Source: WTAW01 sp050124775
Lineage (GTDB): Bacteria > Acidobacteriota > Aminicenantia > Aminicenantales > Aminicenantaceae
Reading direction: 5' to 3'
Length of the DNA: 13,698 bases
Assembly (NCBI GenBank): GCA_050124775.1
Contig: JASFEP010000078.1
Coordinates: forward strand, 1-13,698
Notes under the pieces: model-generated
Told to the model about the DNA's origin: nothing
The model's database searches: none
What the model saw: only the letters and a program-made list of their open reading frames with translations
Part shown: piece after piece, positions 1 to 7,875 of the stretch
Position numbering within the stretch: position 1 is the first letter of the stretch
Layout of the letters: each line of letters begins with the position of its first letter
Program-made: the position numbers and the translations under genes

Positions 1-1413
1 CGCTTCCAGCCCTCCGGAAAAAAGCAAGACTGCAGCGATACCCCCCTCAAGAAGCCCCCATATAAGACGCATAGGTATGGGTGGATTGGGATTGCCCAGA
101 GAGGTAAGCATGCTGTTGACATAGGTACCCGAGTTCAAAGATGTGATGAAAAAAACAGCAACGGATATCATGGCAACAGCGATCAGTACATTCGAAACCG
201 GCAAGGTACTCAGAAAAGCAAAGAAACCGGCTGCTGAATCCTTTGACACGGCATCGGCAATACCCCCAGTGCCTAGATGTTCCGTAAAGAGTGCCGACCC
301 CCCAAAAACGCTGAACCAAATCAAGCTGACCCCGGTTGGAATCAATAAAACCCCGACAACAAAGTTGCGGATGGTCCTACCCCGTGAGATCCGGGCAATA
401 AATGTTCCCACAAAAGGCGCCCATGCGATCCACCATGCCCAGAAAAAGATGGTCCAGGCACCAGTCCAGCCATCTGAGCCGCCGCTGGCCGGATCCATAT
501 GGAATGACATTTGGATGATGTACTGTAGATAATCACCCGTAGAATGAGTAAATATATTCAGGATAAAAAGCGTAGGCCCCATGATGAACACCAAAATTAT
601 CAACAAGGAGGCAATGACGATGTTGAATTGACTCAGATACTTGATGCCCCGGTCGATCCCGGATACCGTTGAAACAACCGCAACTGCAGTGATGACTAAG
701 ACTATGACCACCCAGACACCGGCCGTGCTCGGTATTCCCCACAAGCTATCCAAACCAGAGCCGATCTGCATGGCACCCAGACCCAGGGAAGTTGCCAGGC
801 CAAACAGCGTGGCAAACACACCAAGCGCATTGATCAGGATGCCCCAACCACCGTGGATATTTTTGGATCCCAGAATCGGTTCCAGTGTAGAACTCAACAG
901 CATCGGCAATTTCTTCCGATAAGAAAAATAGGCCAGCGAGGCTGCTACTACCGCATAAATCGCCCAAGGATGAAATCCCCAGTGGAAGAAGGCGTACCGC
1001 ATAGCCACATAGGCCGCTTCCGAAGTGTTTGCTTCTCCGTAAGGCGGCCACATGTAGTGCCAGATAGGCTCGGATACTCCCCAAAAGAGCAGTCCGATTC
1101 CCATACCGCAGCTGAACAACATGGCGAACCACGGGAGGTTGGAGTATGCGGGCTTTTCGTTATCTCCTCCCAGCTTGATGTTACCGAGAGGGCTTACCAG
1201 CAAAAACACAATCGAAAATAAAAAAACAGATGCGCTGAGAATAAAAGACCAGCCCAGATTCTTGACCATAAAATCAAATGTGGTACGGACTGCTCCTCCC
1301 AAACTCTCCGTTGCTGTCACGCCAAACAGAAAAAAAACGGACATCACGATCAAGGAGACCAAAAACGTCGGCTTCGTGTAAATGTTTTTTTCTTCTTTTA
1401 TTTCCAGTTCCAT
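1..1413 (-). CDS. BCCT-family betaine/carnitine/choline transporter, 3' end cut by window edge
   Basis: Inner-membrane secondary transporter for quaternary amines such as glycine betaine, choline or carnitine, normally driven by sodium or proton. I read 471 uninterrupted codons from the ATG at 1413 to base 1, so the C-terminus is missing (family members usually exceed 500 residues). Visible signatures are GMGIGLLFWGVSEP at residues 103-116, the glycine stretch of the unwound substrate/sodium helix, and GAWTIFFWAWWIAWAPFVG at 318-336, the family signature. The Trp residues at 325, 327, 328 and 331 keep the spacing of the TM8 aromatic box of BetP. Many hydrophobic helices are present, about eleven before the cut. 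It lies 90 bases after the MetH-activation-like gene on the same strand and is probably the last or a late gene of that operon. No clear Shine-Dalgarno precedes the ATG, so the exact start is less sure. The substrate cannot be read from sequence; the methyltransferase context favours a methylated amine. Confidence 0.93.
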   Translation of the reverse strand, partial: MELEIKEEKNIYTKPTFLVSLIVMSVFFLFGVTATESLGGAVRTTFDFMVKNLGWSFILSASVFLFSIVFLLVSPLGNIKLGGDNEKPAYSNLPWFAMLFSCGMGIGLLFWGVSEPIWHYMWPPYGEANTSEAAYVAMRYAFFHWGFHPWAIYAVVAASLAYFSYRKKLPMLLSSTLEPILGSKNIHGGWGILINALGVFATLFGLATSLGLGAMQIGSGLDSLWGIPSTAGVWVVIVLVITAVAVVSTVSGIDRGIKYLSQFNIVIASLLIILVFIMGPTLFILNIFTHSTGDYLQYIIQMSFHMDPASGGSDGWTGAWTIFFWAWWIAWAPFVGTFIARISRGRTIRNFVVGVLLIPTGVSLIWFSVFGGSALFTEHLGTGGIADAVSKDSAAGFFAFLSTLPVSNVLIAVAMISVAVFFITSLNSGTYVNSMLTSLGNPNPPIPMRLIWGLLEGGIAAVLLFSGGLEA

Positions 1414-1503
1414 TACGATATTAATCTAATGATGGGAGAACAAGCTGTCTTCCCTGTCTTTATTCTTTTTCGATACGATTCTATTTTTATCTTGGTCTAG
1501 ATT

Positions 1504-2199
1504 CTATTTTCCGTCACGCAACTCATATTTGCGCATAAGATTCTCATCGTATATGGCTTTTCTCGCTGGACAGTTTTTTCTAGGACACAGTTTGCAGGAA
1601 GAAAAAGTTACCTCTGTCGGAAATAAAATGCCTGATATGGACTTTCTTGGAATCATCAGCATTTTTTCCGTCAGCCTAATCCCAGTTGAATCCGCATCAC
1701 TTCCGAACAAGGCAAATAAAGGTTTTTGTTGGGTGATTGGCCAGTCCTCTAGAGAGCCAGGGCTCATGCTGGATAGTGTTTTTATCCCAAATTTTTTTCG
1801 TATATGATTCTCTAAATATGATTTTACCGACCGCAGAGCTACATCTCCTATGCTCTCGAGATAATATTGCTGGAGGAGATCACTCATTGAACTGGCTTCG
1901 TCCTCCAACTCAGAACCTATGGTGATAACGTATGGGAAAACTTTACCGATTTTTTGGAGATTTACGCTCAACACATGGCTGGAAAAAATCACATCTTCAA
2001 TTTCAATCCGGTTGTTCTCCCTATGGTTTACATAACAAACTTTATACAACAATTTAGGAGTAATCAACGATTGTGCTGTCTCCAATAATTCTTGAAAATT
2101 TAAGGAGGAATTCTTCCAAGCCGATCGAAATTCCTTGCCAAAATCATCAAGGCTCAACTGGAACTGAATCGAATTCAATATTGGCATACTCCTGCTCAT
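1504..2199 (-). CDS. MetH activation-domain-like protein (putative corrinoid reactivation factor)
   Basis: 231 residues, resembling the stand-alone 'vitamin B12-dependent methionine synthase activation domain' proteins found beside corrinoid methyltransferase genes in anaerobes. In MetH this domain binds S-adenosylmethionine and allows reductive remethylation of inactive Co(II) cobalamin. Seen here: an MSPGSLEDWP segment at about 145-154, a conserved-looking GIRLTEKMLMIPRKSISGI stretch at 173-191, and a C-terminal cysteine cluster CKLCPRKNCPARK with Cys202, Cys205 and Cys210. The cluster could bind a metal or Fe-S centre, but only three cysteines are visible. No signal peptide or membrane segment is seen, so it is probably cytoplasmic. 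It starts 53 bases after the corrinoid-protein stop, on the same strand. I chose the first ATG because AGGA lies 4 bases before it; the ATG at codon 5 has its AGGAG only one base away. The reactivation role is inferred from the domain and neighbours; such stand-alone proteins are poorly tested. Confidence 0.83.
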   Translation of the reverse strand: MSRSMPILNSIQFQLSLDDFGKEFRSAWKNSSLNFQELLETAQSLITPKLLYKVCYVNHRENNRIEIEDVIFSSHVLSVNLQKIGKVFPYVITIGSELEDEASSMSDLLQQYYLESIGDVALRSVKSYLENHIRKKFGIKTLSSMSPGSLEDWPITQQKPLFALFGSDADSTGIRLTEKMLMIPRKSISGILFPTEVTFSSCKLCPRKNCPARKAIYDENLMRKYELRDGK

Positions 2200-2252
2200 T
2201 TGTTCCTAAGATCGACCGAATTTGTTCGATCTCATTCCACCGACGTCAAAAG

Positions 2253-2888
2253 TTAAGGTTTAAGAATTTCTTTTACGAGGTCTACTGCGGAGGTGGCATC
2301 CGAGGCATAACCATCGGCATTTATTTCATCCGCATAAGATTGCGAAATAGGAGCTCCTCCGATTATTACCTTAACGTTTCGGTCGAGACCGGCTGTTTTG
2401 ACACTGTCGACAACTTCTTTCATGTACAACATGGTTGTGGTTAAGAGGGCTGACAATCCTATGATATCGGCATCTTCTTTTTCGGCGAATTCGATAAACT
2501 TCTCTTTGGAAACATCTGTCCCCAGATTGACCACCTCAAAACCCGCGCCTTCCAGCAACATGGCTACGATATTTTTTCCAATATCATGCAAATCTCCTTT
2601 GACAGTTCCAATGATTATTTTTCCCGGAGATTTTACATCTCCCTTGGCCAACAACGGTTTTACAATATCCATTCCTGCCTTCATCGCTTTGGCCGAAATC
2701 AATACTTCCGGAATGAAAATTTCACAATTTTTAAACTTTTCGCTCACCACATTCATGCCAGCTACTAAGGCCTTGTTCAAAATGTCAACGGCTGGTATGT
2801 TTTTCCCGAGAGCTTTTTCAGATAATTCACGAACTGCGCTTGCATCGCCTTTATCGATTGCAGTAACAATCTCTTCGAGAATCTCCAT
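2253..2888 (-). CDS. Corrinoid (cobalamin-binding) methyl-carrier protein, MttC/MtgC type
   Basis: Cytoplasmic corrinoid protein of 211 residues that carries a methyl group on cobalt between a substrate:corrinoid methyltransferase and a second methyltransferase. The N-terminal helical cap (MetH B12-binding-2 type) spans about residues 1-85. The Rossmann-like B12 domain follows with the motif GDLHDIGKN at 98-106, in which His101 should be the lower axial cobalt ligand. The later SAL (146-148) and GGAP (177-180) elements contact the nucleotide tail in this family. Length is typical for MttC, MtbC and MtgC. An ATG eleven codons upstream (2921) is possible, but the start at 2888 has a strong AAAGGAG six bases before it and begins at the usual family start (MEILEEIV). 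It is the first gene of a run with the MetH-activation-like protein and the BCCT transporter. Its likely methyl donor enzyme is the MttB-like protein at the right end of the window. Confidence 0.94.
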   Translation of the reverse strand: MEILEEIVTAIDKGDASAVRELSEKALGKNIPAVDILNKALVAGMNVVSEKFKNCEIFIPEVLISAKAMKAGMDIVKPLLAKGDVKSPGKIIIGTVKGDLHDIGKNIVAMLLEGAGFEVVNLGTDVSKEKFIEFAEKEDADIIGLSALLTTTMLYMKEVVDSVKTAGLDRNVKVIIGGAPISQSYADEINADGYASDATSAVDLVKEILKP

Positions 2889-2894
2889 ATTTGG

Positions 2895-2901
2895 CTCCTT
2901 T
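2895..2901 (-). promoter_or_regulatory. Ribosome binding site of the corrinoid protein gene
   Basis: AAAGGAG on the minus strand, six bases before the ATG at 2888. It decides the start in favour of this ATG over the in-frame ATG at 2921, which lacks such a sequence. Confidence 0.75.
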
Positions 2902-2945
2902 GTGTTAATTCTTATATCCATTAAATACTATAAATTTATCCGAAT

Positions 2946-2974
2946 ATTGTACTTTTTTATTAAGCATTTGTAAA
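2946..2974 (-). promoter_or_regulatory. Sigma70-like promoter of the corrinoid/activator/BCCT operon
   Basis: On the minus strand TTTACA (2974-2969) is followed after exactly 17 bases by TACAAT (2951-2946). Each hexamer matches consensus at five of six positions. Transcription would start near 2938, giving a leader of about 50 bases before the ATG at 2888. The surrounding DNA is very A/T rich, so a chance match is possible, but the spacing and position fit well. Confidence 0.55.
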
Positions 2975-3061
2975 AAAAAGCTAATTCACGAAGGCTTTTA
3001 GTGCCGGCGATTCCTCAAATTGGTTTGTATCCAAAAAAAACAGGCCCGATCCTGCTGTTTT
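2972..3061 (-). terminator. Terminator-like hairpin(s) downstream of the dipeptidase gene
   Basis: Two candidates lie on the minus strand after the dipeptidase stop. The nearer has arms AAAACAG (3061-3055) and CTGTTTT (3043-3037) around an 11-base loop and runs into a T tract of eight (3040-3033). The farther has arms AAAAGC (2999-2994) and GCTTTT (2981-2976) and ends in eight T (2979-2972); its stem is short and A/T rich, and its T tract overlaps the -35 box of the next gene. Together they would separate the dipeptidase transcript from the corrinoid operon. Confidence 0.5.
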
Positions 3062-3091
3062 GGGGATCATGCTTCCTCAGGGCCTCTCCGT

Positions 3092-4588
3092 CTAATCCGG
3101 AAGCTCATGCCGAATCGAAGGGAGGGATCGGATTCCGAAAAGAAGTCGTGTTCTTGCTTCCAAGCTGTCTGCCAAGACGCGGGCCAACCTCAAGCCTTTG
3201 AGAGCCTCGGTCTGACAGTAGTAAGTCAGGAATCGCTGGGCAAGATCGGATCTTCCTCCCTGGAGAAGCTGCAAAGCGATGGTTTCGATATCTTCCTGTC
3301 GCGAAACTAGTTGGTCCTCAAATGCACGAAATGTAGCTATGACCTCTGGATGAAATTCATCGAAGTGTTCATCGGCCAGCATGAAGAGCCTATCGAATAA
3401 CCTGAAGGCATAGGCTGTCGCTTCTTGGCTCTGGCGTTCTTTTACCAATTCCATTTTCAACGCTTCGCCTTTTGTGAGATAGCGGTGTTCCATGTATTCC
3501 AGTGGGACATTGGATATGCCTAGATAGTAAGGGATATAAACACTCGCGGCAGGAGAACCTACGGCAATCCACAGTGCTGATAGTTCATTCGGTATGTCTT
3601 TCCTGAGCTGTGCGACCTGTCCATATTTTGTTGCTCTGTTCAGAAATCGCTGATCCCTAAGAATTTCCATCACATCACGAAGAGTGATGTTAGGCGCCTT
3701 AGCCCGAAGCGCCTGTTCTGCCTCTATGACCGCGCTCACACGCCGCTGATGGCCGGTTTGCGTCTCGTCGAAATCACTCTCGTATATCTCAGAAATGTTG
3801 AATGGTCGTCCTGATTCCGGGTCGTACCATCCCTGCTCCAGAGCAAACGAGATCAGGTTATCCGACCCCATGAAATCGGGATCCTCCTTGTATTCAAGAG
3901 GGAAATCGCCCAGATAACCTGGACGAATGACGAGTATGTCGTAGGGGCCAAGACGTTTGGCGGCCCACAAACCCTGGCCGCCTGCGAACTCCTCGATAAT
4001 CCATCCTTCCTCGGGATCGGCGACGAGATGGACATTGCCTCCAAAAGTTGCATGACCATATTGATCGATCATGCGACCTATAACTTCCACCGCCTCCCGA
4101 GCAGTCTTGGCGCGCTCCATCATTATACGGGCTTCATCGCTGTAACTGAGTCCTCTCTGCGGCTTTGGCGTCATGGCTTGGAGTTCACTCCGGGAAGGAG
4201 ACCACACATCCACCACACTCACACCGAATTCATTTAATCCCCCGTTTTCGAGGGGAGGAGGAAATCCTTTGTATTCGGAATAGCGCACCGTGAGGTATTT
4301 ATTCGTCTCAGCAAGCTGTGGGATCTCCGTCAAAACGCCGGGAAAGTTGGCTTCGGTGGTGACACCTGTGGAAAGAACAGCTCCTTCCTCCCAAAACCGA
4401 TGAGGGATTACCTCGATCCAGTGGCTAGAACACTCGTCTCCAAGTTGACCGAGCAGGACACTGCCATCTGCCGTGAGGTTTTTGCCGACATAGACACCGG
4501 TGCAATGTTTTACTTCGAACAGCTCGGCAGAAGGAGTCAAAACATTTATGGCTATTAAAAAAACTACGGAAATGACAATTCTTCGCAT
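3092..4588 (-). CDS. Exported C69-family dipeptidase (N-terminal nucleophile hydrolase)
   Basis: 498 residues. Peptidase family C69 (dipeptidase A / PepD type) cleaves dipeptides using an N-terminal cysteine exposed by autoprocessing. Residues 1-21 look like a signal peptide (Arg-Arg, then a hydrophobic run ending PSA), followed by a short propeptide and then CTGVYVGKNLTADGS, with Cys29 as the expected nucleophile. The ADGS element and the later GLNEFGVSV and FGGNVHLVADPEEGWIIEE segments are typical of the Ntn fold of this family. The size is close to that of family members with a long C-terminal extension. The product should act in the periplasm or outside the cell. AAGGAGG lies 12 bases before the ATG, a longer gap than usual, but no in-frame alternative start is nearer. 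It is transcribed in the same direction as the TonB receptor upstream, with 248 bases and a hairpin between them, so it may have its own promoter. Exact substrate unknown. Confidence 0.92.
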   Translation of the reverse strand: MRRIVISVVFLIAINVLTPSAELFEVKHCTGVYVGKNLTADGSVLLGQLGDECSSHWIEVIPHRFWEEGAVLSTGVTTEANFPGVLTEIPQLAETNKYLTVRYSEYKGFPPPLENGGLNEFGVSVVDVWSPSRSELQAMTPKPQRGLSYSDEARIMMERAKTAREAVEVIGRMIDQYGHATFGGNVHLVADPEEGWIIEEFAGGQGLWAAKRLGPYDILVIRPGYLGDFPLEYKEDPDFMGSDNLISFALEQGWYDPESGRPFNISEIYESDFDETQTGHQRRVSAVIEAEQALRAKAPNITLRDVMEILRDQRFLNRATKYGQVAQLRKDIPNELSALWIAVGSPAASVYIPYYLGISNVPLEYMEHRYLTKGEALKMELVKERQSQEATAYAFRLFDRLFMLADEHFDEFHPEVIATFRAFEDQLVSRQEDIETIALQLLQGGRSDLAQRFLTYYCQTEALKGLRLARVLADSLEARTRLLFGIRSLPSIRHELPD

Positions 4589-4630
4589 CTCAGTATAATT
4601 CCTCCTTGAGAATTTTTAAGTTTTAAACTC

Positions 4631-4644
4631 CTGGCATATGCCAG
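4631..4644. promoter_or_regulatory. Perfect 14-base palindrome ahead of the dipeptidase gene
   Basis: CTGGCATATGCCAG is identical to its own reverse complement and lies 42 bases before the dipeptidase ATG and about 24 bases before its Shine-Dalgarno. Position and symmetry suit an operator bound by a dimeric regulator. No regulator gene is in the window, so the role is inferred from shape alone. Confidence 0.35.
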
Positions 4645-4771
4645 CCATCCTCTTCTGTGCATAAATATAACCGTGTCCCCAGCCAAGAAAATCAAATCCT
4701 CATCAGGCCGCCACTCCCGGCATGACCTTAAGGCCTGTCACTGTGAGCTGGAATTGATTCTTGCATGCCGC

Positions 4772-4811
4772 CTCATTCCACAGAAATGAGGGGAAGCTTG
4801 CGGGCTTCCCC
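4772..4811 (-). terminator. Terminator hairpin after the TonB-dependent receptor gene
   Basis: GGGGAAGC (4790-4797) and GCTTCCCC (4804-4811) form a perfect 8-bp GC-rich stem with a 6-base loop, 26 bases past the receptor stop codon. On the minus strand it is followed by TCATTTCTG, a modest T-rich tail. A further small inverted repeat, CTCATT/AATGAG (4772-4777, 4785-4790), lies just beyond. The stem is symmetric and could work on either strand, but only the minus strand has a gene ending here. Confidence 0.65.
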
Positions 4812-4836
4812 TTTCCTTGGAAACGGCGTGAGCTGT

Positions 4837-7512
4837 TTAGAAAACGAAGCGAATACCTAACTGAGCTCTCCTGGGTAAAGCGTAACCTGATGGTGCCAAG
4901 TAGGCGTCGCTGTCCGCATTAGTTGAGCCAACCCAGTAGTAGTAGTCGGCATTAAAGAGGTTCCATACGTCTATTAAGAATTTTAACCTGGAATTTCCCC
5001 AGAGTCTAAACTCTTTTTCCACTCTCAGATCCAAATAGGTCGGGTTCGGATATCTTTGACTGCCTCTTTCTTCAGCTGCTATGGTTCGACGTCCCTGATC
5101 CAGCCGTACGCTTACTGTTCGGTTGAAAGGTCTCCCTTGCTCATGAGAAAAATAGGCGCTGAACATAAATCCATAAGGAAAGATATAGGTTCCACTGATC
5201 TTGAACTGATATTCTCGGTCATAATAGCTCGGGACTCCGTACATATTGATGAGATCATTCCTATCCCAATAACCGTTGGGGTACTGCCGTCCCTGAGACC
5301 AGGTAAAACTCCCATCCACCTGCCAGTTGCTGGAGAGACGCTTCCTGAAGGCTAAAATTAATGCTCTATAAGTCGTTCTATTATCTAGATTGGTGGTTAA
5401 ATAAAAACTGTCATTTGTCTGATTGTAGATCTGAATCGTCTGGTCACCGAATTCATCATAGTAATCTATAACCTCATATTCTGCTGTCGTATTCTGATCA
5501 TCGACAGGATTTTTGGATTCCTTATAGACTCCCGTTAAAGAAAGAGAGAAATCAGGGAGTATTTCCCTTTCGATGGCTACGGAAAAGGAGTCAGAATAGG
5601 GACTTTTTATATTCCGGTCAATCCCTCTATCAGCGATGGGATCTATCTCTTGCCATAGATTATCGTATTCACCTGTACTCCAGTTGTATCCATACCAGTA
5701 TCTAAAAGATTTCGATGGGGCGCTTTGATAAAAGTCCCGCATAAGCATATGCCCATAATACCGACCATAACTTGCTTTCAATATTGTTTTCCTATCTGCA
5801 GTCAATTGGTAAACAAGTCCCAGCCGCGGCGACCATGTGTCCCATCTGAGAATGTCCATATCCGCTGGAAATGTTTCTCCTGTTGGGTTTGCGTCTTTAT
5901 CCAGTCTAGAGAACTCGGGATAGCCGCCTCGAGTGTGATCAAATCTGACACCCAAGTTCAAGGTCAAGCGGTTATGGATAGTCCAACTATCGTCGAGAAA
6001 TGCACTGGTTCTGTTAAGAACTCCTCCATATTCCTCAGGGTCCATAAAAAAGGCATAATAAGGATACCCATCCCAATCGTAATAATACACGTTACTGTGG
6101 TAGCCCCATTTCCATCCAGCCCAACTGTGATTGTAAAGAACCCCAAATTTAAACTCGTGGTCGCCCTGGAGAAAATCGTCAGCAAAATGGGAAACTGTGC
6201 CCTGGACTTGATGCTGGCCTTGGGGCCATTCACCCCACCAATAAGAGTTTCCCGAATACATCCCAGTGGCCGCATCATAACGTGCTGGAGTTACCCTGTC
6301 TCCATCTGCAGCTTCCGCTATTTGAGTGCACCACCATCCGGTATATTTGATCTCAAAGAATGTATTTTGACTGAGGATCGAAGTCCAAGTGGCACTTGGA
6401 AGAGGATTCGAGGAATCTTCAGACGTCGATGTTTCATAAGGTTCAAATTCATTAGGCGTTTCTTCCCATCTGTACCAGTTGATGTCAATTGAAAAGCTGA
6501 ACTTATTATTTTTATTGATCTGCCAGTCAAGTCTCCCAAACGTCGTATTATATCGATAGAGGCCTGCTCCATAAGCTGGATCGGCCCCAACTCCAACCGA
6601 TGTATCAGTCATGAGCTGTCCCGCCCAGAAAAACCAAAGTTTATCCTTTATTATCGGCCCCCCAATAGTTCCAGTCAGCTCATTATACTTATCGCGATAG
6701 AAAGGAAATTCTTCATCGGGCGTATTATTTCCTACTAACCAGTTTGCACGATAATAAAAATTGAGAGTGCCACTAAATGTATTGGAACCTGTTTTGCTGA
6801 CGAGGTTGACTACCATGCCCTGAAAGTTCCCATATTCAGCCGGAGCTCCTGACACGATAACATCTATTTCTTCGATCTGATCGGGGTTTGCCCATAACCA
6901 GGAACCTGCGTTATCTGGACTGTTGGTTTCTACCCCTTCAAAGTAATAGGCGTTTTGGGTGGTACCAGATCCCATGGCCGATTGCCAATTATTCGAGTGG
7001 TCTCCTGATGAACTCGTGATGCCTGGCGTTGTTCCCACATAATCGAAGAAGGTAAAACGGCGCATGGGGAGGACTTCCATCAAATCTGAAGTGATATTGG
7101 TGGAGAGAGCTGACTTTTGCACATCCACCACGGGAGATTCCGCCGATACTGTGACGGTCTCCTCTAAGCTGGCCAGTTGTAAGGCCACATCCACAGTCGT
7201 CGTTCCACCGATGTTTACCTTGAGTTCTGTCCTTTTGGCAGTCTGGAAGCCTTCCATGGTAACGGTTAACTCATATTCTCCAGGCGTTAGGTTTGGAAAC
7301 CTGAACTTCCCTGCTTCATTTGTTATTATAGAGCGCCCACCTCCCATAAGCTTCTCACCCGATAATTCGACTGTGGCTCCTGGGAGAATCTCTCCTTCTG
7401 CATCTGTAACTGTCCCTCTTATGCTTCCTGTTCTTATCTGAGCATAGCTCATGCTACCCATGAGAAAAAAAACTGTAAAAATTGCAATCATTGATACGAC
7501 TGTTTTTTTCAT
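4837..7512 (-). CDS. TonB-dependent outer-membrane receptor with carboxypeptidase-regulatory-like domain
   Basis: 891 residues from the ATG at 7512. It is an outer-membrane beta-barrel that takes up a ligand too large or scarce for porins, energised by TonB-ExbBD. Residues 1-24 are a signal peptide ending SYA. About 26-115 form a carboxypeptidase-D regulatory-like beta-sandwich (GSIRGTVTDAEGEILPGATV, then NEAGKFRFPNLTPGEYELTV). A plug domain follows, starting around EETVTV at 118-123. The rest is a long aromatic-rich barrel that ends in RFVF, a typical outer-membrane assembly signal with terminal Phe. This architecture matches Oar-like receptors common in Acidobacteria and Aminicenantes. An ATG twelve codons upstream (7548) exists, but AGGAGGAG sits directly before 7512 and the signal peptide begins there. 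The ligand is unknown; the dipeptidase downstream and amino-acid transporter upstream make peptides a reasonable guess. No SusD-like partner is seen, which argues against a SusCD pair. Confidence 0.93.
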   Translation of the reverse strand: MKKTVVSMIAIFTVFFLMGSMSYAQIRTGSIRGTVTDAEGEILPGATVELSGEKLMGGGRSIITNEAGKFRFPNLTPGEYELTVTMEGFQTAKRTELKVNIGGTTTVDVALQLASLEETVTVSAESPVVDVQKSALSTNITSDLMEVLPMRRFTFFDYVGTTPGITSSSGDHSNNWQSAMGSGTTQNAYYFEGVETNSPDNAGSWLWANPDQIEEIDVIVSGAPAEYGNFQGMVVNLVSKTGSNTFSGTLNFYYRANWLVGNNTPDEEFPFYRDKYNELTGTIGGPIIKDKLWFFWAGQLMTDTSVGVGADPAYGAGLYRYNTTFGRLDWQINKNNKFSFSIDINWYRWEETPNEFEPYETSTSEDSSNPLPSATWTSILSQNTFFEIKYTGWWCTQIAEAADGDRVTPARYDAATGMYSGNSYWWGEWPQGQHQVQGTVSHFADDFLQGDHEFKFGVLYNHSWAGWKWGYHSNVYYYDWDGYPYYAFFMDPEEYGGVLNRTSAFLDDSWTIHNRLTLNLGVRFDHTRGGYPEFSRLDKDANPTGETFPADMDILRWDTWSPRLGLVYQLTADRKTILKASYGRYYGHMLMRDFYQSAPSKSFRYWYGYNWSTGEYDNLWQEIDPIADRGIDRNIKSPYSDSFSVAIEREILPDFSLSLTGVYKESKNPVDDQNTTAEYEVIDYYDEFGDQTIQIYNQTNDSFYLTTNLDNRTTYRALILAFRKRLSSNWQVDGSFTWSQGRQYPNGYWDRNDLINMYGVPSYYDREYQFKISGTYIFPYGFMFSAYFSHEQGRPFNRTVSVRLDQGRRTIAAEERGSQRYPNPTYLDLRVEKEFRLWGNSRLKFLIDVWNLFNADYYYWVGSTNADSDAYLAPSGYALPRRAQLGIRFVF

Positions 7513-7516
7513 TATT

Positions 7517-7524
7517 CTCCTCCT
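7517..7524 (-). promoter_or_regulatory. Ribosome binding site of the TonB receptor gene
   Basis: AGGAGGAG on the minus strand, four bases before the ATG at 7512. It favours this start over the in-frame ATG at 7548, which would put twelve charged residues ahead of the signal peptide. Confidence 0.8.
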
Positions 7525-7875
7525 GCTATTTTTTCCTCTGGTGGACAATTTGGATTCATAACCTCCAACATATGTCCCATTTATAACATACTACCCATCT
7601 ATTATAATTATGTAAATAGGCGGATAGGATGTGTATAGTAAAATTATGCTATCAATATGTATAATTATGCTGTTAAGTTTCATAAGTTGTTGACTTATTA
7701 TCATTTCCTCCGCTCTACTCCCACAATTATAATTCGAAAAGCTAATGTCACTTCTTGGATTATGGCATTAGTATACGTTTTGTGGAACTCAAGAATGAAA
7801 GAAGATTGAATTCAAGCGAACTGCATCTGCAGTATTGACACACAGAACCACAAGCGTTAGAGTGATGACCTTATC
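7525..7875. other. Divergent intergenic region between TonB receptor and NSS transporter
   Basis: A/T-rich stretch without a coding sequence I can support. For the receptor (minus strand) a weak promoter is possible: TTTACA (7616-7611), 17 bases, then TAGTAT (7593-7588). Three copies of AATTATG lie at 7606-7612, 7642-7648 and 7663-7669; the last two extend to nine identical bases (AATTATGCT) offset by 21 bases, about two helical turns. For the transporter (plus strand) TTGACA (7835-7840) is followed after 17 bases by TAGAGT (7858-7863), which would start the transcript only a few bases before the ATG. All these are pattern matches in A/T-rich DNA. Confidence 0.4.

Noticed and set aside
143..1381. 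Several plus- and minus-strand open frames of 60-130 codons in the first 1.4 kb
   Set aside because: They are shadows of the BCCT gene, whose continuous minus-strand frame explains the whole stretch with family motifs.
5725..6492. 255-codon plus-strand open frame
   Set aside because: It lies antisense within the TonB receptor, and its translation shows no family features; the minus-strand frame carries a full signal peptide, domains and barrel end.
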